Part shown: piece by piece, positions 23,883-64,000 of the stretch
Position numbering within the stretch: the first letter of the stretch is position 1
Layout of the letters: every line of letters starts with the position of its first letter
NCBI GenBank assembly: GCA_030268105.1
Contig: BSDZ01000078.1
Coordinates: 1,364,001 to 1,428,000 of the forward strand
DNA: 64,000 bases
From: Volvox africanus
Taxonomy: Eukaryota; Chlorophyta; Chlorophyceae; Chlamydomonadales; Volvocaceae
Direction: 5' to 3'
Notes under the pieces: model-generated
Told to the model about the DNA's origin: nothing
What the model saw: the letters and a program-made list of their open reading frames with translations, nothing else
Database searches by the model: none
Program-made: the position numbers and the translations under genes

Positions 23883-26348
23883 ACCATGTCAACACCGTGG
23901 AGCGAGCGGAGCTCCAAAACCTGCAGGCTGGTGATAACATTGTCTTCGTTGTCCAGGGGACTAGAATCGTTCATCGGAACCTCGCATACTCTAATACTGG
24001 GAACAGCAGCGACAATTCCCGACCCCAGCGGTGGGCTCTGGCGGTGGTGGGCGACTTTCAGGGAGTGCTTCAAACACAACTCAATCCGAGTTATGTACGA
24101 CCACAAAGACTATCGGTAAGTTAATATATTTCTTAGTTTTTTTGCTTGCATTTCGCTCGTTTAGCACAGTTATTATGTATGTCATCCCAGTACGTAGTTG
24201 AGTGCCGAAAAGGCTGCTCGAGATGCTGAACAGGTGTTTTTCACACCATAAATTTTGCTTGCTTGTGTGTACCGTACCCTGTAAGAATACTGCAGCCGTT
24301 ATCATTTTTAGAAAGCAATATAATGGAATGAATGTAATATTGAAAAGTTATATTCTTATACATAATATTATATATATATGTTCTCTATAACATAAATGAT
24401 GTATTATTATATAATACAATAATTTAATTTAATTTAATTTTTTTAATTTATATGATATTGCATGACATGGCATGATTTGATATGATGCAATCTAATATAA
24501 TGTATCCGCTGCACCGTCTGTGACCATATTGATTTGGACCCTACTGCATGAGTAAGGGTTTTAGGTTATCATAACCTTATCCTCCCTATTACTCGTGAAA
24601 TAGCTTCATTGTTCATTATGATTATCTCCTTGGTTGGTGTATGAGTTTTTTAATTTGTATGTCGCCCAACACATCCACGCAGATGTTCAGTATGTGGCCA
24701 GATGGAACGTCATCACTATATATATGACTATGTCATTGATCAGGGGCGCATGTATTACGATGAATCCCGGTTCATCGTTCGTTGCCATCACGAACTGTAC
24801 CAAAGGCCTTACCTTTGATTGCGTGGAGGAAAGGGGTGAGACTCGCGCCGTTAATGTTTGCCTTTCTTTGAATGCTGTAATGGAGTATATATAATATATG
24901 TATTACATATACCTCATCAGCATTCACCATATACGCGTCGGTAATAACACAGTTTTCGAAGATTCCCAAATGAAGGCGCACGCACATATACCTACTTTTT
25001 ATAACATAACTATTTATTTATGATTTGTTTTTTGTATGCACATATCATACACATAGGACACAGTGTAACACCCATAATAACATATCCATCCATTAATGAA
25101 TGTAACATGCATGTGATCCCATAGATCATGAATAGCACACATCGGAATGGTGGTGCCAGCAGGTGTTATAATTTTATTACAGGTGCTGTTGAGCTCATAA
25201 ATACTTCATTCTAAGTTATAGGTATTAATATGACTATTATTATCACTATTTTTGTTATCATCACTTTTCTTATTGTTGTGATTTCCCATCATGCAGATCA
25301 CACAAGGGGCGGTTATTTGTATGTGATTCGTCATTTGACCCTCAGCTTATGCCTAACTTTCAGCAAGCAAGAAATATCAATGTCCAGCTGCGACACCAAC
25401 ATCAATAAACGCCTTGCAGTCTTCAGGAACCCGTACACGGACAAGTAAACGAATACAATGTCATACATACGTATGTACGTTATTGCAAAAATGCTGTAAA
25501 TTAAGCCGATTACTGTCAAGATAACACGTTACTATCTTTTAATAGCCATCATCTAGACCGACGGGATGAGACCGGTGGGACTAGACTGGCGGGACGAGAC
25601 CGACATTTTGTGATTTTGACTCCGTTGATGAAATCCTATTTGGTATATAGTTGAAATTTAATTTCATTGGTGTTATATATATTTAATATATAATTTATCA
25701 TGATGACTTGTAATGCTGGGAAAGAGATATGTCAAATGAACTCCAGGAACCATTCACAACTTGAAAGTAATCGCCTCGCTCCTATCACGCCCTCCATTAA
25801 TGCTAACCCTTTTTTCTCTTCTCAGACAAGTCTATCAGCTCGTCCCGTTGCCATTCCTTGGTGTTGGTAGCGACGACCGGCTCTGTGTACGGCGAACGGT
25901 ACAGCCATCATCGGTATTATCCGTACTGGATCTTGCACCATGCAACATGGACGATCCTAATCAGGCATTCCTTATCTCACCGTCGACACAACCACGGGGA
26001 CCGTCACGGCCCCCTGATCCTCCGGCGCCACCCTCGCCTCGCCCCAGTCCCCCATCCCCTCCACCAAGTGCTCCGCAAACACGGCGGCCACCTCCAACAC
26101 CGCCCCGCCCATCACCACCGCCACCTCCTACACCGCCCCGCCCACCACCACGGCCAAATCCTACACCACCCCGTCCATCACCACCGCCATCCCCGCCACC
26201 ACCCCGCCCATCACCACCTCCATTTCCACCCCCACCCCGGCCATCACCGAATCCGCCACCAACCCTTCTGAGGCCTCCCCCTTTCTCCACCCCGAAACGA
26301 ACACCGCCTTCCCCCACCGCACGCCCTCCTCCACGAAAACTGGGTTAA
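23883..26348 (+). pseudogene. Copy C: C-terminal fragment of the subtilase, frameshifted
   Basis: Four exons matching the last four of gene B: 23883-24115, 24683-24835, 25297-25444, 25826-26348. They encode part of the beta-sandwich, three Cys lobes and the Pro-rich tail. No catalytic exon lies upstream; the copia remnant is there instead. Exon 24683-24835 is 153 nt against 151 in gene B because of a 2-nt insertion around 24725-24733. This shifts the frame and gives an in-frame TGA. Splice sites are otherwise intact. The tail keeps a different number of Pro repeat units from gene B. It appears to be a segmental duplicate without a promoter of its own, although transcription cannot be excluded. 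Confidence 0.85.
24194..24285 (+). repeat. ~100-bp dispersed structured element, copy 4
   Basis: Starts GTAGTTGAGTGCC and has CTCGAGATGCTGAAC and the stem GGTGT-TTTTC-ACACC. It is the ortholog of the copy at 60327, which has GGTGC-TTTTC-GCACC: both sides of the base pair changed. Confidence 0.65.
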
Positions 26349-26373
26349 TGTCAACCAAGAACTCCACCCTATA

Positions 26374-26404
26374 TGTAAAGCTGCCATAAGTCCCTTAGTT
26401 GTAA
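26374..26404 (+). promoter_or_regulatory. Two TGTAA words (algal poly(A) signal) after copy C
   Basis: TGTAA at 26374-26378 and 26400-26404, within 60 nt of the stop codon. TGTAA is the usual poly(A) signal in Chlamydomonas and Volvox. Gene B's otherwise similar 3' region lacks both. Confidence 0.4.
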
Positions 26405-27190
26405 TACTTTCGCTATCCGAAACCGTTCGGCCCTATCGCTCTGAATCCCACCAATATGTCAAAAACCGTGACATATGGGCAAGCAAGAGACGGGAGTTGA
26501 ACAAGCAAGCAAAATGTTTTGTTTAGTTATCTAACAGCAGACCTGGAGACAATAAGGTTTTATAAAAAGAGATGGCATGTGATTTAGCTGGCGTCAACCC
26601 CGTACGTGTTCATTTGTGACAATTAGTTTGCCTTGGTTTGTACAAGCACGCACACATACACACATGCATACGCGTAAATGTATCACGTACAGAAAGGGTG
26701 AGGGGGCCATCAGAGGTTGATTAGCGTTGTTGTCAGAGTTTCAAGCGAGGCAGGTCTGGTGCGCTGTGTGTGACTCCATCCCCAACGCATGTCTGCGCCC
26801 GGTGCCGTCAGGAATACATAAGAAAATTGATGCATTTATATAGGGCCTTGATGGTATGTGGTATTGTATCTATCTTGCCCTTAGGCAAAGGGATGCTGGA
26901 TCGCCAGTCAATAATGACATGTTGGATATATAGGCATCTTATTCATCATCAATATCATCATCATCATCGTTATCATTATCACCATCATCACCCTTATGAT
27001 GATATTATGATATTAGACTCGATGTTTATGCTTTGCCCAGGTCGCTTGTAAATGGACCCTATATACAGGGCATCTTCGTTCGTTGCTCTGTCTTGAAAGG
27101 TCCCTCTAATTAATTGTAAACATATCCGCCGCAACGAACCGACGTCCCCTCTGCTGTGTCTGGCCAGGCCTGACACATATGCACATAACA

Positions 27191-27270
27191 CCTGCGTGTT
27201 CCTCCCTGCGCTGTGGTTTGGCCCGGACAGGGCCCCCGGTGCTTGTCTCTGGGCCCTCCGTGTAAAACCT
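27191..27270 (+). mobile_element. LINE 3'-end fragment
   Basis: Has CTGCGCTGTGGTTTGGCCC and GGTGCTTGTCTC. It is followed by a (GACA)n run at 27277-27297. Confidence 0.65.
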
Positions 27271-29119
27271 AAAAAACAGACAGACAGACAGACAGACGGA
27301 TGTTAAGGCCTCGTGGACACGATTGATGGAGCCAGAACGTCAGCACAGCAGCTGCGCGCATTTTCCACCAAGCACAGAGATCTACCTTTTTGACTGCTAT
27401 TGACATACAGCTGCTCCAGAGACATCGTCTTTAAATGTCCCAAAATCCCGCAGTAGCTGCGCCTTGGGACCTTCCCCTGTCTGCGCGCCACGTGGAGCCC
27501 AAACAGGCACATGAAATGGGAAGGCAGGTTGGGGCCGCAGCATGCGGAAAAACGGCATCCTATTGTTTTTTACCAGCGGGACGCATGGGGTGGCCCCTGA
27601 TTATTGCCAGAACCAGGCTCCAATAATTAGTTATGCCGAACAAATTGGTTATGCGAAACCGTTGAACCTTCTAACACCTTTAGGTAATAATTGTGGGTCA
27701 TCCCTCTTGCATATAGTGAAATCACTTTATCATCAAAACCACTAAATCTTCTACAACTGACATAACAGAAAATTTTAACAATGGTTTTATGATTTCTGCA
27801 CCGGTTTCTTCTTGATGCCAGGCCCCAGAAGGAACAAGAACAGAACAAGGTCCCCTTCTCGCGATTTCCCAGCGGTTTAAATCAAGCAATTTTCTGACCT
27901 CTGTCAGCGTGAATGAAAAGCCACATGGAAATATTTGCCAGGCAAAGGGATCCATGCATGACATTCGGATTTGAGATAGAGGTAACCTTCTTCCTGATGA
28001 ATTATATACATTAGATACATTTACATAAGTCATCAAGATAAAACTCAACCAACCTGTAGCAAAATATCCAGTACGGCATCTTCGACTTACTTGCTGAATA
28101 GCCCCCAAATATATCGTTGGAATGCGTGAAATTAGTAGTACAATATGAGCTAAGATAATACTACATCTTTTCATGCAGGTCTTGCAGGAAACAATAGCAT
28201 TAACGGAACGTATCTTGCGATGGCGACCATCTGACGCAGCAGCAGTAGCAGCGGCTCGGTCACAAGTTAAATGAACCTTTTATAAACACTTTTCATAGCA
28301 AGAGCCGCGTTCCTAAATATTAATCGCGCAACCATTCCTGTTCCGTTGATCCCCCTGGCATCGCGACGCCCCAAATCTCGCCCTCCCCAACCACAACCAT
28401 CAATTCCCCCTCCTCTACCGCCATCACCACCTCAGTTGGCGACTCGTCTCGCCTGTTGTTGTCTCTTAAACAACAAGTCGAAGTGAGGAGGTTTCTTTAC
28501 CAACGCCGGCTATGGGGATCGAGTTTTTTACTTGCCAATGGCTAAAATTCCGCCTTTTAAAACAACTACTATCTACCTATAACTGCACTAGATTATTTTT
28601 TTTTATTTTAAACTAAAAAATACTTGAATGCACGCTTCAGGACCGTGCTGTTAGTGTTTATATCACAAATAAATAAATTGATGTCTTGAAAATAAATTTT
28701 ATCTATCACTTACATTACTATGTGATAAGGAATGAAAAACAGAATTTTCAGAAGGCCTTAATTCGATTGAAAGTCGTACGACAAGTCGTCCTGCAGCTGG
28801 CCAACTATGTAAACGACCCTAGCAACTTGCTCAAAGGCAGGCTAAAGGTTGAGGCGATTGAACTTCATCTTTGATATTTATTGCAGAGTCCGGTTGTCTT
28901 TGTCCGTCTCTTCCGGATGGGCGCAAGAGCGAGCACTTAAGCTGTAAGTTTGATCCCATCATGAGTTGAGAAATTTATTCATTTTTATAAAGTATAATCA
29001 TTGGACCTTACACTGCAGTTCTTCGCCGTTTCAACGTTGGGAATCGTTCAATACCACTGTGCGAGAGGAAGACGGCGAGCAGGTGGCTGGCACCAGGGAC
29101 AGAAACTCTATTTGCCCTG
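27271..29119. other. Mostly unassigned stretch upstream of gene B
   Basis: Contains a 150-codon minus-strand frame (27722-28174) starting MKRCSIILAHIVLLIS, without a recognised domain. A Pro-rich frame at about 28325-28492 (PPQPQPSIPPPLPPSPPQ, then a Cys-rich end and stop) could be a worn tail of another family member. The second copy of the repeat with a conserved coding end is at 28772-28995. No gene is firmly supported. Confidence 0.4.
28772..28995 (+). repeat. Dispersed repeat with a conserved coding end, copy 2
   Basis: Matches 17340-17580. Its frame reads VLQLANYVNDPSNLL, continues to ...VEAIELHL and stops. The downstream non-coding part (GTCTTTGTCCGTCT, GAGCGAGCACTTAAGCTGTAAGTTT) is also shared. 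Confidence 0.5.
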
Positions 29120-29259
29120 ATGAAAATGTGTTTCATAAGGCTAATGTTAATATTGGCCATGAAAATTTCCTTTTCATGCTCTGCCGGCGGTTTCGCAAAT
29201 ACAGCAGCGGCGGCAAACCTGCCGATTGCTCACTTACGGAGTGGAAAAGTGGTGCTAAG
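29120..29259 (+). CDS. Candidate first exon of gene B (signal peptide)
   Basis: ATG at 29120, then MKMCFIRLMLILAMKISFSC, a basic start followed by a hydrophobic core, then a small-residue stretch (SAGGFANTAAAANL) suited to signal peptidase. It ends in phase 2 at a GTCGGT donor, the phase that exon 30477-30661 needs, and joining keeps the frame open (total 1459 codons including stop). Against it: another frame (28966-29322) is open over the same bases, and GTCGGT is a weak donor, although gene B appears to use it again after 54093. Confidence 0.35.
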
Positions 29260-30318
29260 GTCGGTATGGCTGGTTGCAGCCCATTATTACATCATGTTCA
29301 AAACGTAACGTGGGGGCCTTAGAGCGGGTAGGTTTCATGAAACACCCTTAAAATGGCAATCATCTTCATTCGTGCGATACCATGCGTTGCCACATCACAG
29401 ATGAGCGAGTACGTAGGTATTGGTGGCGGGCTCAATGCGCTGCGGGCTGATTCAACATGGACCCCGATGCACTGTACGGTCCTGATAGATGGTTGGATCT
29501 CTTTCTGTCGGTTAATTAATGAATAAGTAATCAAAAGATAACTAAACTGAATGCGCAAGGGAATGGACGAAGCGAATAATGATATCAGATATTCCACTAC
29601 CGGCAGCGCCTCATCAGTACCCTGATGAGGTTGGATGCAAATATTTCGCATATATGATATCAAACAGTGTGTGAGAAGTGCAATATGAGTGAGAGTGCGA
29701 CGCACTGTTATACGCTACTATATATAATAACTAACTGCACTCAGCAGTACAGACCGCTATCTATATTTCTTGGAAGGATGCAGTACAGACCGTTACCTAT
29801 ATGTGTACTGTACAGTAATATATGCACTGGCGCGTACGTTGGTGCCTGCCATCGGAATAAATCCGTTACCAACGAACCTGTTGGTAATCAGTCGTCTAAA
29901 TCAAGATGTCCCCCGATGCAAACATCCCGATCGAGATCCCTCCTAAACTGCTTCCTGATGACCGGTTAGGTAACTATTCCAAGCATGCGATGCACGAACC
30001 ACGCCTGCCGTATGCCGATACAAGCATCACATGTACCTGGCAACATGAAATGCATACATTGGGGGAGTAGTGCGTGTAGGGTAAGAAAATATAAATGTAT
30101 ATGGGCAGCAATTTGTTTCGGCAGGGCAGCTTCCTTGCATGTAGGCAAATTGAGAGCGAGGTTCATTATTATCCCACCATCCATGCTTTAATCCCATCTA
30201 AAGCTATCGTATGTACGTAAGTCGTATTACCAAGGCCCATTCTTCCTACGTTCAGAGATAGATGGATGGATAGATAGGTAGGTAGGTAGACAGTTAGATA
30301 GGCAGACATACAGACAGG

Positions 30319-30394
30319 CAAAGCGCCATGGTTCGGCCCGGTCAGGGTCCCGGTGCTTGTCCTTGGCGGGCAAGTCGCCCATAGTGCAATATCC
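30319..30394 (+). mobile_element. LINE 3'-end fragment
   Basis: Has GTTCGGCCCGGTCAGGG and GGCAAGTCGCCCATAGTGCAA. It is preceded by a (GATA/GGTA)n tract and lies just upstream of the gene B prodomain exon. Confidence 0.7.
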
Positions 30395-30476
30395 TTTCAT
30401 ATATACATGCTGCTGCTGCTGCCAGCCCTTACATATATAACAAACATAATATATTTGTGTGTACTTCCGGATGCAG

Positions 30477-63442
<32,966 letters not shown>

Positions 63443-64000
63443 CGACATATATAGCTGCCTTATATCCTTGAGTAATAGTGCTATCGCTATTACCGATGCC
63501 TCTGAAACCGTTCGGCCCTATCGCTCTGAATCCCACCAATATGTCAAAAACCGTGACATATGGGCAAGCAAGAGACGGGAGTTGAACAAGCAAGCAAAAT
63601 GTTTTGTTTAGTTATCTAACAGCAGACTTGAAGACAATAAGGTTATATAAAAAGAGATGGCATGTGATTTAGCTGGCGTCGACCCCGTACGTGTTCATTT
63701 GTGACAATTAGTTTGTCTTGGTTTGTACAAGCACGCACACATACACAGATGCATACGCGTAAATGTATCACGTACAGAAAGGGTGAGCGGGCCATCAGAG
63801 GTTGATTACCTTTGTTGTCAGAGTTTCAAGCGAGGCAGGTCTGCTGCGCGGTGTGGGAGCCCAACCCAAGTCTGTGCCCGGTGCGGTCAGGAATACATAA
63901 AAAAATTGATGCATTTATCTAGGGCCTTGATGGTATGTGGTATTGTATCTATCTTGCCCTTAGGCCAAAGGATAGGTGATCGCCAGTCAATGATGATGAC
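63443..64000 (+). other. Gene B 3' flank, duplicated after copy C
   Basis: Similar along its whole length to 26349-26922, including ACCGTTCGGCCCTATCGCTC and GCAAGCAAGAGACGGGAGTT. The homology runs off the window. The two TGTAA words after copy C are absent here. Confidence 0.8.

Noticed and set aside
25961..26317. Gly-rich minus-strand frames here, at 63088-63411 and at 11811-12767
   Set aside because: They are the antisense of the Pro-rich tails, whose plus-strand frame is spliced correctly and conserved.

Overview
The window comes from a nuclear chromosome of a green alga, most likely a volvocine (Chlamydomonas/Volvox group). Three things point there. Its genes are split into many short exons with GT-AG introns. 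Its main gene family is a secreted subtilase resembling the algal cell-wall lytic enzymes (VLE/sporangin type), with a Ser-Pro/Pro-rich tail like volvocine extracellular-matrix proteins. Telomere-like TTTAGGG/TTTTAGGG runs sit inside introns. The species cannot be named from the sequence alone.

The core is a same-strand array of one S8 subtilase family. Gene A (277-12762, its 5' end beyond the left edge) and gene B (30477-63442, with a possible signal-peptide exon at 29120-29259) share 23 exons with matching phases. Most of these exons are identical in length, and each set joins into one open frame: 1507 codons for A and 1412 for B, or 1458 with the candidate first exon. Both encode a subtilase-type prodomain (seen only in B), a variable low-complexity linker, an S8 domain with an intact Asp/His/Ser triad and a PA-like insert, a Kp43-type beta-sandwich, three Cys-x-Q-x-F lobes that look like a beta-trefoil lectin, and a Pro-rich tail. 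A third copy, C (23883-26348), has only the last four exons and carries a 2-nt frameshift, so it is a pseudogene. It lies in a segment (about 20.3-26.9 kb) homologous to the end of gene B and its 3' flank (58.9-64.0 kb).

Layout: 0.3-12.8 kb gene A. 12.8-17.3 kb no supported gene. 17.3-20.3 kb a decayed Ty1/copia element on the minus strand. 20.3-26.9 kb the C-terminal duplicate, interrupted by a 2-kb insertion and a small retroelement. 27-30.4 kb mostly unassigned. 30.5-63.4 kb gene B, whose introns are swollen by one decayed LINE (42.0-46.8 kb), two LINE 3' halves on the minus strand, many short LINE 3' ends, a tRNA-derived SINE, MITEs, and large microsatellites and hairpins.

The least explained signals are a ~100-bp dispersed element with short terminal inverted repeats and a hairpin whose pairing is kept by paired changes (six copies); four intronic inverted repeats; a ~100-bp MITE family with 5-bp target duplications; and two near-identical patches between A and B that suggest gene conversion. 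No host gene on the minus strand is supported.
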